A stretch of 64,000 bases of DNA from Nitrospirillum viridazoti (GTDB lineage Bacteria > Pseudomonadota > Alphaproteobacteria > Azospirillales > Azospirillaceae). The position numbers were made by a program, and so were the translations under genes. How positions within the stretch are numbered: position 1 is the stretch's first letter; each line of letters opens with the position of its first letter. The notes under the pieces were generated by a model, which saw only the letters and a list, made by a program, of their open reading frames with translations, was not told the DNA's origin and made no database searches. The DNA is taken from the NCBI RefSeq assembly GCF_007827975.1, contig NZ_VITT01000030.1; one strand, 5' to 3'. Below, in pieces: positions 8,293 to 17,261 of this stretch.

Positions 8293-10317
8293 ATGACCCC
8301 GACCAAGCTCCTCATCGGCCAGATCCTGGTCGTATTCGCCATCGTCATCCTGGGTGTCTGGGCGGCCACGCAGTGGGCTGCCGCGATGCTGGGCTATCAG
8401 GCGCAATTGGGCTTCCCCTGGACCGTCGTTGGCGGCTGGCCGGTATATCGGCCCTGGCAGCTGTTTTGGTGGTGGTATTGGTACGAGGCCTACGCGCCGA
8501 TCGTCTTCGAGAAGGCCGGAGCACTGGCGGCGGGTAGCGGTTTCCTGGGCTGCGCCGCCGCCATCATCGGGTCGCTATGGCGGGCGCGACAGACCAAGCT
8601 GGTCACCACCTATGGCTCTTCGCGTTGGGCGGGCCCGCAGGAGGTGGAGGAGGCGGGCCTCTTCCGACCGGCGGGGGTATTCCTTGGCCGTCTCCGTGGC
8701 CGATACCTGCGGCATGACGGGCCGGAGCATGTGATGGCCTTCGCGCCCACCCGATCCGGCAAAGGTGTCGGCCTGGTCGTGCCCACCCTGCTGTCATGGA
8801 CCGCGTCTGCCGTCATCCACGATATCAAGGGGGAGAACTGGCAGCTTACGGCCGGCTGGCGGGCCAGCTTCTCGCACTGCCTGCTGTTCAATCCGACAGA
8901 TCCTCGCTCAGCGCGGTACAATCCGCTGCTGGAGGTGCGTAAGGGGCCGGACGAAGTGCGGGACGTCCAGAACATCGCGGACATCCTGGTCGACCCGGAG
9001 GGCGCGTTGGAGCGCCGGAGCCATTGGGAGAAGACCAGCCACAGCCTGCTCGTGGGCGCCATCCTGCACGTGCTCTATGCCGAGGAGGAGAAGACCCTGG
9101 CTCGCGTGGCCACCTTCCTCTCCGACCCGCGCCGGAGTTTCGCACACACGCTGCGCCGGATGATGGCCACCAATCACCTCGGCACACCCGACAAGCCGCA
9201 GGTTCATCCCGTCGTCGCATCCGCGGCGCGAGAGGTGTTGAACAAGTCGGAGAACGAGCGATCGGGCGTGCTGAGCACCGCCATGTCGTTCCTGGGGCTA
9301 TACCGCGACCCCACAGTGGCGGCGACAACTTCCGCCTGCGACTGGCGCATCGCGGACCTGGTGGACGCGCCGCGGCCGGTTTCGCTCTACCTGGTCATCC
9401 CACCCTCGGACATCTCCCGCACGAAGCCGTTGGTGCGCCTGGTGCTCAACCAAATCGGCCGGCGGCTGACCGAGCGGTTGGAGGGCGATCCGGGCAAGCG
9501 GCGCCGGCACGAGTTGTTGATGATGCTGGACGAGTTCCCCGCCCTGGGGCGGCTGGACTTCTTCGAGACGGCGCTGGCCTTTATGGCCGGCTATGGCATC
9601 CGCGCCTACCTGATTGCTCAAAGCCTGAACCAGATTTCCAAGGTCTACGGTGAGAACAACGCCATCCTTGATAACTGCCACGTCCGCATCGCCTTCAGCA
9701 GCAACGATGAACGGACTGCGAAGCGCATCTCGGATGCGCTGGGTACAGCGACGGAGCTTCGAGCGCAGCGTAACTACGCCGGACATCGGCTGGCGCCGTG
9801 GCTGTCCCACGTCATGGTCAGCCGGCAAGAAACAGCCCGGCCCCTGCTGACGCCAGGCGAGGTGATGCAACTGCCGCCCAAGGATGAGCTGGTGCTGGTC
9901 TCCGGCCTGCCGCCCATCCGAGCCAGAAAGCTTCGCTATTACGAGGATCGCAACTTCACAGATCGGGTGCAGCCGGCGCCGCAGTTGTCCGAGGGGGACT
10001 ATCCGGACCGGCCTCCACCTCGCCCAGACGACTGGGGCGGGCAGGTGCGGGGGCCACATCTGCGCCTGGTCCAGGAAGAGGGGGAGGCATCGTCCGACGA
10101 GATGACCGAGGGCGGCCTGCAGCAACAGCGCCATCCAGGTTTCGGCGAGGGACCAGAGGTTAAGTCGGTGGAACCGGAAGTTTCCGACCTTTTCGGCTCG
10201 GGAGATGATGAGACCGACGTGGCCGCTGACAAGGGCGCTATGGATCGGCTGTCCAACGTTGCTCGAGCTTATGCGATTGACGATGGGGGAAAGGATGATC
10301 TGTTACCCAGCTTTTGA
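8293..10317 (+). CDS. traG: Type IV coupling protein TraG/VirD4
   Basis: The coupling protein links the relaxase-DNA complex to the mating channel at the inner membrane and pumps DNA with ATP. The ATG at 8293 (ggag at 8282-8285) gives 674 aa. Two N-terminal membrane segments (LLIGQILVVFAIVILGVWAA and the segment near residue 75-95) are followed by the Walker A motif APTRSGKGVGLV (about 151-162) and Walker B LLMMLDEFPALG (about 407-418). The C-terminal tail is acidic and variable, as usual. In related ICEs traG directly precedes copG-trbB; here 18.6 kb of cargo lies between them. Confidence 0.93.
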   Translation: MTPTKLLIGQILVVFAIVILGVWAATQWAAAMLGYQAQLGFPWTVVGGWPVYRPWQLFWWWYWYEAYAPIVFEKAGALAAGSGFLGCAAAIIGSLWRARQTKLVTTYGSSRWAGPQEVEEAGLFRPAGVFLGRLRGRYLRHDGPEHVMAFAPTRSGKGVGLVVPTLLSWTASAVIHDIKGENWQLTAGWRASFSHCLLFNPTDPRSARYNPLLEVRKGPDEVRDVQNIADILVDPEGALERRSHWEKTSHSLLVGAILHVLYAEEEKTLARVATFLSDPRRSFAHTLRRMMATNHLGTPDKPQVHPVVASAAREVLNKSENERSGVLSTAMSFLGLYRDPTVAATTSACDWRIADLVDAPRPVSLYLVIPPSDISRTKPLVRLVLNQIGRRLTERLEGDPGKRRRHELLMMLDEFPALGRLDFFETALAFMAGYGIRAYLIAQSLNQISKVYGENNAILDNCHVRIAFSSNDERTAKRISDALGTATELRAQRNYAGHRLAPWLSHVMVSRQETARPLLTPGEVMQLPPKDELVLVSGLPPIRARKLRYYEDRNFTDRVQPAPQLSEGDYPDRPPPRPDDWGGQVRGPHLRLVQEEGEASSDEMTEGGLQQQRHPGFGEGPEVKSVEPEVSDLFGSGDDETDVAADKGAMDRLSNVARAYAIDDGGKDDLLPSF

Positions 10318-10571
10318 TCCGGATTCGGCGACACTGAAACAGCCTGTGCTCAAACTGGAAACGGCGACGTCTGGCTGCGGTAGTTCTGAACTAACCTTTG
10401 GATTATATAACCAGAAGAGCGAACCCTTCGGAAGGGAGTTAAATAGCGCATTAACGCACCTGCGGTAGGACTCAAGCAGTTCGCCAAATCAGCTTGCAGG
10501 CTTTGTATTAACAACTTAGCGTTCTGCATACTGATGTAGCGTCTCGACCTGTTAGTCCAAGCGGGGGTATC
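10318..10571. other. Intergenic boundary between transfer genes and cargo
   Basis: 254 bases without a supported gene. Base composition drops to AT-rich words (ggattatataacc around 10400) before the chemotaxis gene, which is consistent with a promoter or an insertion boundary. No exact boundary is seen. Confidence 0.3.
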
Positions 10572-12056
10572 ATGGGAATATTCACTTTCTTGCGGCATTT
10601 TCGAACAATGGCTGCAACCTTGGCGGCCTTCGACAAATCGCAGGCGATGATCGAATTCGCCATGGATGGCACGGTGCTGACCGCCAACGACAATTTCCTG
10701 AAGGCGCTGGGCTATACGCTGAGCGAGATCAAGGGCAAGCACCACAGCCTGTTCGTCGACCCCCAGGAACGCGACAGCGCCTCCTACCGCCAGTTCTGGG
10801 ATGCCCTGCGACGGGGTGAGTTCCAGGCCCGGCAGTTCAAGCGCATCGGTAAGGGCGGCAAGGAGATCTGGATCGAGGCCTCCTACAACCCGATTCTCGA
10901 CACTAACGGCCGGCCGCTGAAAGTGGTGAAGTACGCCACCGACGTCACAGCGCAGAAGATGGAATATGCCGACCTGCGCGGCCAGATGGACGCCATCCGC
11001 AAGTCCCAGGCGGTGATCGAATTCACCATGGACGGTATGGTGCTGACCGCCAACGACGGTTTCCTCAACACCCTGGGTTATACCCTGGCTGACGTACAGG
11101 GACGGCCGCATGCCATGTTCGTGGAGGCGGTCTATCGTGACAGCGCGGATTATCGGTTGTTCTGGGACGCCCTTCGGCGTGGGGAATACAGGGCGGCGCA
11201 GTTCAAGCGCATAGGCAAAGGCGGTAAGGAGGTGTGGATCGAGGCCTCGTACAACCCCATCTTCGACCTCAACGGCAAGCCGTTCAAGGTGGTGAAGTAT
11301 GCCACCGATATCACCCGCCAAGTGCAGATGCTGGCTGACCTGAAGACGATGATCGACAAGAACTTCGGTGAGATCGACCGGGCGATGGATCAGTCGACGC
11401 GGCAGTCGGGCGACGCGCTTCACGCTGCGGGCGAGACCTCGGGTGCCGTGCAGATGATGGCCTCCAGCGCGGAGGAACTGGCGGCGTCCATCCACGAGAT
11501 CTCCCAGAGCATGACGCAGTCGCGGACGGCGGCGGATAGTGCCGCGGAGCTCGCGGATAGGGCCGACGCCTCCACCCAGCGGCTGGCTGAGGTGGCGCGT
11601 TCCATGGAAGGGGTGGTGGAGGCCATCCGTGGCATTGCCGGCCAGATCAACCTCCTGGCGTTGAACGCCACCATTGAGGCCGCCCGCGCGGGTGAGGCCG
11701 GCAGGGGGTTCGCCGTCGTGGCGACGGAGGTGAAGAACTTGGCCACCCAGTCGGCCAATGCCACCCAGCAGATTTCCGACGAGATCGAGGGCATGCAGGC
11801 GGTCTCGGGCGATGTGGTTGCGGCGTTGACCACCATCCGGCAGTCCATTGGTACCGTGCGAGAATATGTCACCTCCACCGCCGGCGCCGTTGAAGAGCAG
11901 AGCGCGGTCACGCGCGATATGTCCTCCAACATGCAAAGGACGGCGAACGCCGTGGAGACGGTGACCCGCAATCTAGGCGGCATCTCAGCCGCCATCAGCC
12001 AGGTTGGACAAGCGGTCGCCACCACAAAGGAGGCGGCTCGCATCCTCGCGCGGTGA
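10572..12056 (+). CDS. Soluble chemotaxis transducer with two PAS domains
   Basis: A 494-aa methyl-accepting chemotaxis protein without membrane segments. Two tandem PAS domains come first (about residues 25-130 and 147-252) and are near duplicates of each other: both contain TANDxFLxxLGYTL, RRGE and GKGGKE(I/V)WIEASYNPI(L/F)D. They are followed by a cytoplasmic signalling domain with the conserved hairpin tip INLLALNATIEAARAGEAGRGF (about 357-378). This layout resembles Aer2/BdlA-type energy or redox sensors, where PAS may bind heme or flavin; the cofactor cannot be read here. The IS66 remnant begins about 60 bases behind its stop codon. Confidence 0.92.
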   Translation: MGIFTFLRHFRTMAATLAAFDKSQAMIEFAMDGTVLTANDNFLKALGYTLSEIKGKHHSLFVDPQERDSASYRQFWDALRRGEFQARQFKRIGKGGKEIWIEASYNPILDTNGRPLKVVKYATDVTAQKMEYADLRGQMDAIRKSQAVIEFTMDGMVLTANDGFLNTLGYTLADVQGRPHAMFVEAVYRDSADYRLFWDALRRGEYRAAQFKRIGKGGKEVWIEASYNPIFDLNGKPFKVVKYATDITRQVQMLADLKTMIDKNFGEIDRAMDQSTRQSGDALHAAGETSGAVQMMASSAEELAASIHEISQSMTQSRTAADSAAELADRADASTQRLAEVARSMEGVVEAIRGIAGQINLLALNATIEAARAGEAGRGFAVVATEVKNLATQSANATQQISDEIEGMQAVSGDVVAALTTIRQSIGTVREYVTSTAGAVEEQSAVTRDMSSNMQRTANAVETVTRNLGGISAAISQVGQAVATTKEAARILAR

Positions 12057-12116
12057 TTGATATGGGGTGAGTTGGCTATGGACAAAGAAGGCGCTCCGCT
12101 TGAGGTCGTTCACCTC

Positions 12117-12635
12117 ATCGTAGGGGCCGCCGTACCAGTCGAGGGCCTCCTTCTTCTTTTTGCTGCCTCTGCCCTTGTCGGGCCCGGCGATGTCTTCGAG
12201 GAACTCGTAGTAGCCGGGCAAACCGCCGCAATCTTCGGGCGGGCAGCGCCGCTCTCCGCCGAGGAACTGAGGGTATGGCTGGTCCGGCTGGGCGGCCTCG
12301 ACGCGCTCGATGATGATCTGGTGTTCCCAGTTGTCGCCCATGTCGTAGACGTAGCCGAACGTCTCGACGCCGGCATCGAGCAGCTTCTGCAGCTTGACCG
12401 CGCTGGCGCGCTTGATGGTGCGGCCCCAGTCCATGCCATCGGGGTCGGGCAGGCCGTAGGTTGTCCCTTCCACCTCGAACTCCCAGAGATGATAGTCGAG
12501 CCAGCCCATGGTGGCCTGGATGATCTTGTGCAGCGCCGCGAGGCTGGTGGTGCCGCGCACAGCGACGCGCCGCCAGACCAGGGGCTCGGTATAAAGCAGT
12601 TCGATGCGCAGGATGGCGAGGGTGTCGGCGGTCAT
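12117..12635 (-). pseudogene. pRiA4b ORF-3-like passenger gene of the IS66 remnant, 3' truncated
   Basis: The first ~172 residues match the plasmid pRiA4b ORF-3 family (LRIELLYTEPLVWRRVAV, HKIIQATMGWLDYHLWEFEV, YVYDMGDNWEHQI, CPPEDCGGLPGYYEFL, ALDWYGGPYD). After GGPYD the expected family ending is missing and the frame runs into sequence flanking the chemotaxis gene, stopping at 11985 inside that gene. The start overlaps the end of the transposase fragment by 4 bases (ATGA). The family occurs as a passenger of IS66-like elements; its biochemical role is unknown. The truncation marks the left end of the IS66 remnant. Confidence 0.75.
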
Positions 12636-12856
12636 GCCGCGAGTTTGTCAGCCTGGCGCGTCCAGTTCCAGGGCAGAAGCTCGGCCAGCCGGTTGATGGG
12701 GTGGCCCTTGGCCATGCGGTCCAGGACGTCGGCCAGATAGGCTTCGGGATCGAGCCCGTTCAGCTTCGCCGTCTCCAGGACGGAGTAGAGCAGTGCGGCC
12801 CGGTCACCCCCCGCCTCGGAGCCCAGGAACAGGAAGTTCTTCCTGGTGAGGGCAAT
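12632..12856 (-). pseudogene. tnpC: IS66 transposase TnpC, C-terminal fragment
   Basis: From about 12856 leftward the frame encodes IALTRKNFLFLGSEAGGDRA and onwards to INRLAELLPWNW, the typical IS66 C-terminal domain. Upstream residues in the same frame do not belong to IS66. It continues the reading frame that ends in ERSLRGIA at about 15436, so the two pieces were one gene before an insertion split them. The DDE catalytic residues are in the other fragment. Confidence 0.88.
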
Positions 12857-12930
12857 CTCCCGGTCATTCTGCCCATATCGGGGATGAGGTTGAGGTCTTC
12901 TATCGCTGGCACCCGCTTTATGGGCGGCGC

Positions 12931-13335
12931 GTGCGGCGAGAGCATAGTGAGCAGCGAGCATCGGGTTCATTTGTCCACCTTGAAACGGCTCCTGGGGTGG
13001 TCATTGTCGTGGCGGCCTGGATGCTCGACCCGGTTGCTTGCGCCAGCCAGGAAATCGGTTCGCCGCGCGTCGCGGTCGAGGCGCTCGCCGACCTGCATCA
13101 TCTTCTGATCGAACGCGGTTCCAGACGAAGCTTCCAGGGTGATCCGACCATCGCCCTGGAGGAGCAAGATGAAAAATCCGCCACGATCCGCACTGTCATC
13201 CCTCGCACGACGCCAACTCAGCATCGCGTTCGAGCCAAACCGGCTTCAGGGGTTGACCCCGTCCGCCCGGTCGAAGGTGGTGGAGCGCCTGGCGGCCCTC
13301 CTGATGGAAGCCGCCGGCGCGGCCGAGGAGAATGA
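12931..13335 (+). CDS. Accessory protein of the recombinase element, DUF5372-like, start unclear
   Basis: The frame contains WHPLYGRRVRRE upstream of the GTG at 12931 and MLDPVACASQEIGSPRVAVE and LHHLLIERGSRRS downstream. This resembles, from memory, the DUF5372-type proteins encoded in front of such recombinases. The family-like sequence already begins near 12877 (IGDEVEVFYRW) where no ATG, GTG or TTG is available, so the 5' end may be lost or a non-standard start used. The tail overlaps the next gene by 167 bases in another frame and may be non-native. The function is unknown. Confidence 0.4.
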   Translation: MRREHSEQRASGSFVHLETAPGVVIVVAAWMLDPVACASQEIGSPRVAVEALADLHHLLIERGSRRSFQGDPTIALEEQDEKSATIRTVIPRTTPTQHRVRAKPASGVDPVRPVEGGGAPGGPPDGSRRRGRGE

Positions 13336-13351
13336 TGATGACGAACGCTGA
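13169..13351 (+). CDS. Small protein translationally coupled to the serine recombinase
   Basis: A 60-aa product that starts MKNPPRSALSSLARRQL, contains LQGLTPSARSKVVERLAALL, and ends in an acidic tail EENDDDER. A strong ribosome site (ggaggag, 13158-13164) precedes the ATG. It overlaps the recombinase start by 20 bases, which suggests translational coupling. Similar short proteins commonly precede this recombinase type; it may be a recombination directionality or stabilising factor, but that is inference. Confidence 0.7.
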   Translation: MKNPPRSALSSLARRQLSIAFEPNRLQGLTPSARSKVVERLAALLMEAAGAAEENDDDER

Positions 13352-15407
13352 TCTTCTGCCGGCCGCGGTGTTGAAGCGCAAAGCGGTGGTCTATGTCCGG
13401 CAGTCCACCCAGGCGCAAGTCCAGATCAATCTTGAGGGCCAGCGTCGGCAATATGAACTCGTCGAGGAGGCCCGGCGCCGGGGATTCCGCGATATCGAGG
13501 TGATCGACGACGATCTCGGCCGCTCGGCGAGCGGGATGGTGGCCAGGCCGGGCTTCGACCGGCTCGTGGCGTGGCTTTGCGCCGGAGAGGTCGGAGCGGT
13601 GCTGTGCTTCGACGCCTCCCGCCTGGCCCGCAATGGACGCGATTGGCACCATCTGCTGGAGCTCTGTGGCCTGGTCGAGGCACGGGTGATCGACCTGGAT
13701 GGCGTTTATGACCCCTGCCGACCGAACGACCGTCTGCTGCTGGGCATGAAGGGAAGCATCAGCGAGTTCGAGCTCGGCGTGTTGCGGGCCCGCATGCTTG
13801 ATGCCGCCCGCGCCAAGGCCCGCCGGGGTGAACTGCGCATCAGCGTGCCGATCGGGTACGTCTGGCACCGCGAGATCGGTCTCGGCTTCGATCCGGACCT
13901 GCGGCTCCAGGAGGCGATACGTCTGATCTTCGCCCGGTTCCGCGCCTTGGGCAGCGCGCGTCAGGCGCTGTTGTCGATGACGGCCGACCAAGTCCACTTC
14001 CCGCGCCCCTCCGATGGGAAGAAGATGGTCACCGTCGATTGGACGCCGATCCGCTACCGCAACGTGATCTCCGTGCTCAAGAACCCGTTTTACGCCGGCG
14101 CTTATGCCTACGGGAAAAGCGAGAAGCGGACCGAACTCGTCGATGGCCGTCTCCGCAAGAGCTACGGCCACGGCAAGCCGCTTGAAGAATGGGAGGTGAT
14201 GCTGAAGAATCACCATGAAGGCTACATCGACTGGTCGGAGTTCGAACGCAACCAGAAGCAACTCGCGGTCAACGCCTATGGGCAGCGGGGCGGCGCCAAA
14301 TCCGGGCGCGGCGGACGGGCACTCCTCTCCGGGCTCCTGACCTGTGGACGCTGTGGGCGCCGGTTGACTGTCGTCTATGCGGGGTTGGCGCCGGGGCGGC
14401 CGGTATATCGCTGTGATCGCCCCAATCTGATGCTCGGCCTGCCCCGATGCATGGGATTCGGCGGACCTCGCATTGACGCCGCGGTTGCCCGGGAGTTGCT
14501 CCGGGCCGTTGAGCCGATGGCAATCGAGGCTGCCTTGGAAGCTGAACGGAAAGTCATGGAAAGCCAGACGGAACGAACCCGCATCGTGGGGTTGGAACTG
14601 CAACAGGCGCGCTATGAGGCATCGCTCGCGGAACGGAGGTATGCCGCGTGTGATCCCGACAACCGCCTGATTGCGGCCCAGCTTGAGAAGAACTGGGAAA
14701 CGGCGCTTCGTCGTGTGGCGGCGTGCCAAGAACGGGTCGAGGCGGTTCGGGCGCCAAATGCCGTCCCCCGGCCCGACTTCGCTGGCCTAGCCGAAGACCT
14801 CGACGCCGCCTGGCATGCGCCGGGTGTGACGATGCGTGCCCGTCAGCAGCTTCTGCGCACCCTTGTCGCCGATATCATCGCCGATGTCGATGAAGCGGCG
14901 CGCGAGGTCATCCTGACGATCCATTGGCAGGGCGGCCAGCATTCTCAATTGCGGGTTCGCAAGCCCAAGAGCGGCGAGCACGGCTGCCGAACCTCCGACG
15001 AGGCCCTCGCGGTTATCCGGAGCATGGCGAGCCGCTGGTCGGACGAGGATATCGCCGCCACCTTGAACAGGATGACGATGCCGACAGGCCAGGGGAAGAC
15101 CTGGACAGCGCACCGCGTCGGTTCGATACGGCGGGTCCGGGGGATTCATGCATATCGCTCGGCTGAGAAAGACGGTGCATGGCTGACGATGGCCGAAGCC
15201 GGGGCGGCCCTTGGCGTCACGCATCACCGCATCCGCCGGCTGATCAAGAACGGCATCTTGCCGGCCGAGCAGGTCGTGCCTGGTGCCCCGTACCAAATCC
15301 GTGCCTCCGATCTCCAGGACGAGCGGGTGATCACCGCGATCAGGCGAACAAGTCGTCCGTGTCGCGGTGAATCCGAAAACCAACTTCCAATGTTCCCAGA
15401 GGCTTAA
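13332..15407 (+). CDS. Large serine recombinase, 691 aa
   Basis: The resolvase N-terminal domain has the catalytic serine in VVYVRQSTQAQV (Ser about 25) and conserved arginines in FDASRLARNGRDW. A recombinase domain follows (about 170-300, with NPFYAGAYAYGKSEKR), then a zinc ribbon (LLTCGRCGRRL ... YRCDR, about 336-360), a coiled-coil-rich part, and a C-terminal MerR-like helix-turn-helix (WLTMAEAGAALGVTHHRIRRL). It would integrate and excise its own element by Ser-linked strand exchange. It starts with three consecutive ATG codons; any of them may be used. It sits inside IS66 tnpC. Confidence 0.92.
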   Translation: MMMTNADLLPAAVLKRKAVVYVRQSTQAQVQINLEGQRRQYELVEEARRRGFRDIEVIDDDLGRSASGMVARPGFDRLVAWLCAGEVGAVLCFDASRLARNGRDWHHLLELCGLVEARVIDLDGVYDPCRPNDRLLLGMKGSISEFELGVLRARMLDAARAKARRGELRISVPIGYVWHREIGLGFDPDLRLQEAIRLIFARFRALGSARQALLSMTADQVHFPRPSDGKKMVTVDWTPIRYRNVISVLKNPFYAGAYAYGKSEKRTELVDGRLRKSYGHGKPLEEWEVMLKNHHEGYIDWSEFERNQKQLAVNAYGQRGGAKSGRGGRALLSGLLTCGRCGRRLTVVYAGLAPGRPVYRCDRPNLMLGLPRCMGFGGPRIDAAVARELLRAVEPMAIEAALEAERKVMESQTERTRIVGLELQQARYEASLAERRYAACDPDNRLIAAQLEKNWETALRRVAACQERVEAVRAPNAVPRPDFAGLAEDLDAAWHAPGVTMRARQQLLRTLVADIIADVDEAAREVILTIHWQGGQHSQLRVRKPKSGEHGCRTSDEALAVIRSMASRWSDEDIAATLNRMTMPTGQGKTWTAHRVGSIRRVRGIHAYRSAEKDGAWLTMAEAGAALGVTHHRIRRLIKNGILPAEQVVPGAPYQIRASDLQDERVITAIRRTSRPCRGESENQLPMFPEA

Positions 15408-15435
15408 CGAAGAGGGGTATAATGAACAAGGCGTC

Positions 15436-16811
15436 GCGATGCCGCGCAGGGAGCGCTCAGCCGGATTGTTGTCGATGGCGATGCGGCCATCGGCGGCATA
15501 GAGGGTGAGCTGGTCCCAGCGGGTCAGCGCGTACCCGATGGCCTTGCCGAGTGTGTTCTTCGCCGACAGGCGCCGCCGCTGCGCCTCCAACCATGGTTTG
15601 AGGTCATCCAGGATGGGAACGGCCAATCGCCGCCGCGCGTCCCGGCGCTGGTCGGCCGACAGGCCGGTGATCGCGGCCTCGACCTCATAGAGCCGCCCGA
15701 TCCGGCGCAAGGCCTCCTCGGCGATCGGTGACTTGGTCTTCTCGTACTGGTCGTAGAGGTGCCGCCGCGCATGCGCCCAGCACGCCGCGTGAACGATGCC
15801 CGATGGGACGATGCCGGGCGGGACCAGTCCCGATGGTCGGGTCAGGGCCTCATAGCCGGTGTAGGCGTCGGCCTGGATCACCCCGCTGAACCCAAAGAGA
15901 TGCTCACGTGGGCGTTCGCCCTTGCGGTCTGGGCTGAAGCGATAGAATGCCGCCGGTGCACGGTCGCCACACCAGGGCCGTTCATCGACCAGATAGGTCC
16001 AAAGGCGGCCAAGCCTGGTCTGGCCGGTGCCGGGCGCCAGCACCTTGATCGGCGTGTCATCGGTGTGGATGATCGGCGCCGCCATCACATGGGCGCCGAT
16101 CAGACCGGCCAGGGGCGCCACCCACCAGGCGGCATGGCCAACCCAATCAGCCAAGGTCGCGCGCTCGATCGCGATGCCCTCGCGTGCCAGGATCACCGAT
16201 TGCCGGTAGAGCGGCAGCCCGTCCAGATACTTCGACACCACGACATTGGCCAACAGGCCGGGCCCGGGGCGACCCTTCTCCACCGGCAGGTCCGGTGCCG
16301 GTGCCTGGATGATCGCCTCGCACGCCCGGCAGGAGAGCTTCGGCCGGATGTGGCGGATCACCTTGAGCCGGGCCGGGACCTTCTCCAGCACCTCGGTCAC
16401 GTCCTCGCCCAGCTTGGAGAAATGCGTGCCGCCACAACCGGGGCAGACATCACCGGGCGAGTGGATGACCTCCTCGCGCGCCAGATGCTCTGGCAAAGGC
16501 CGACGCACCGGATGGCACTGGTCCCGTGGGCGCCGTTCCGGGGCTGCGCTCCCCGCATCCAGCGACGGTGCCGTCCGGGCGGCTTCGCCTTCCTCCAGGT
16601 CTTCCAGCATCAGTTCCAGTTGCGCGATCTGCCGGTCCAGCTTCTCCGACGAGCGGCCGAACTGCATCCGGCGCAACTTGGCGAGTTGGGCCTTGTACTG
16701 TTCGATCAGGATGCGCGCGCCGGTCAGTTCCGCCCGCGCCGCGGCCAGTTCGGCCTCGCGTTCGGCAAGCCGGGCACGAAGCTCGGCGATCTCTCCGGCG
16801 GCATCGATCAT
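15436..16811 (-). pseudogene. tnpC: IS66 transposase TnpC, N-terminal fragment
   Basis: It encodes an N-terminal leucine-zipper-like helix (LRARLAEREAELAAARAELT), the zinc-finger region CPGCGG ... CRACEA and the DDE catalytic core: HTDDTPIKVL, FSGVIQADAYTGY and DNNPAERSLR. The IS66 frame ends at RGIA (about 15436); beyond this it reads antisense through the recombinase gene until a stop at 14787. All DDE residues are on this fragment but the conserved IS66 C-terminal domain is cut off and lies at 12632-12856. It starts 102 bases behind tnpB. Confidence 0.88.
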
Positions 16812-16913
16812 GGGACCGGATTATACCCGAAACCGCCACCATCGGCAGGGTGGTGGACAGCATCCGAGTCACTTTGACGCGCCCCGGGGGCCGCGCCCAG
16901 GGCCGCGCGGGCT

Positions 16914-17261
16914 TCAGCAGGCCGCCTCCGGCCGCCAGGTCCGCACCGGCGTCCGCCAATCGATCCCCTCCAGCAGCATGGAAACCTGGGCGGTGGTGAG
17001 CGCGACAGAGCCCTCCTTGGCCTGCGGCCAGACAAACCGGCCGCGCTCCAGCCGCTTGGCAAACAGGCAGAGGCCCTGGCCATCCCACCATAAAATCTTG
17101 ATCAGGTCACCGCGACGGCCCCGGAAGGCGTAAAGCGCGCCGTCATGGGGATCGAGCTTCAGCATCGTCTGCACCTGGGCGGCCAGGCTGTCGAACCCAC
17201 GGCGCATGTCCGTGGCGCCGCACGCCAGATAAAGGCGGACATTGCCGGGAATGCCGATCAC
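16914..17261 (-). CDS. tnpB: IS66 accessory protein TnpB
   Basis: A 115-aa protein with the TnpB family signature: VRLYLACGATDMRRGFDSLA, ALYAFRGRRGDLIKILWWDG and RGRFVWPQ. It is needed for IS66 transposition together with TnpA and TnpC. It overlaps the end of tnpA by 4 bases. The gene appears intact, although its partner tnpC is split. Confidence 0.92.
   Translation of the reverse strand: MIGIPGNVRLYLACGATDMRRGFDSLAAQVQTMLKLDPHDGALYAFRGRRGDLIKILWWDGQGLCLFAKRLERGRFVWPQAKEGSVALTTAQVSMLLEGIDWRTPVRTWRPEAAC

Larger units (their letters stand above)
12857..15435 (+). mobile_element. Large-serine-recombinase element inserted in IS66 tnpC
   Basis: About 2.58 kb in opposite orientation to IS66. It carries a DUF5372-like accessory frame, a small acidic-tailed protein and a 691-aa serine recombinase. 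The boundaries are inferred from where the tnpC reading frame breaks off on each side (about 12856 and 15436), to within a few bases. No long flanking direct repeats are seen, as expected for serine recombinases, which use a two-base core. Confidence 0.75.

Noticed and set aside
12057..12740. 227-codon plus-strand frame over the IS66 passenger gene
   Set aside because: Antisense of the pRiA4b ORF-3-like gene, whose minus-strand translation matches its family.
15759..16877. 372-codon plus-strand frame over IS66 tnpC
   Set aside because: Antisense of the transposase, which has the DDE core on the minus strand.
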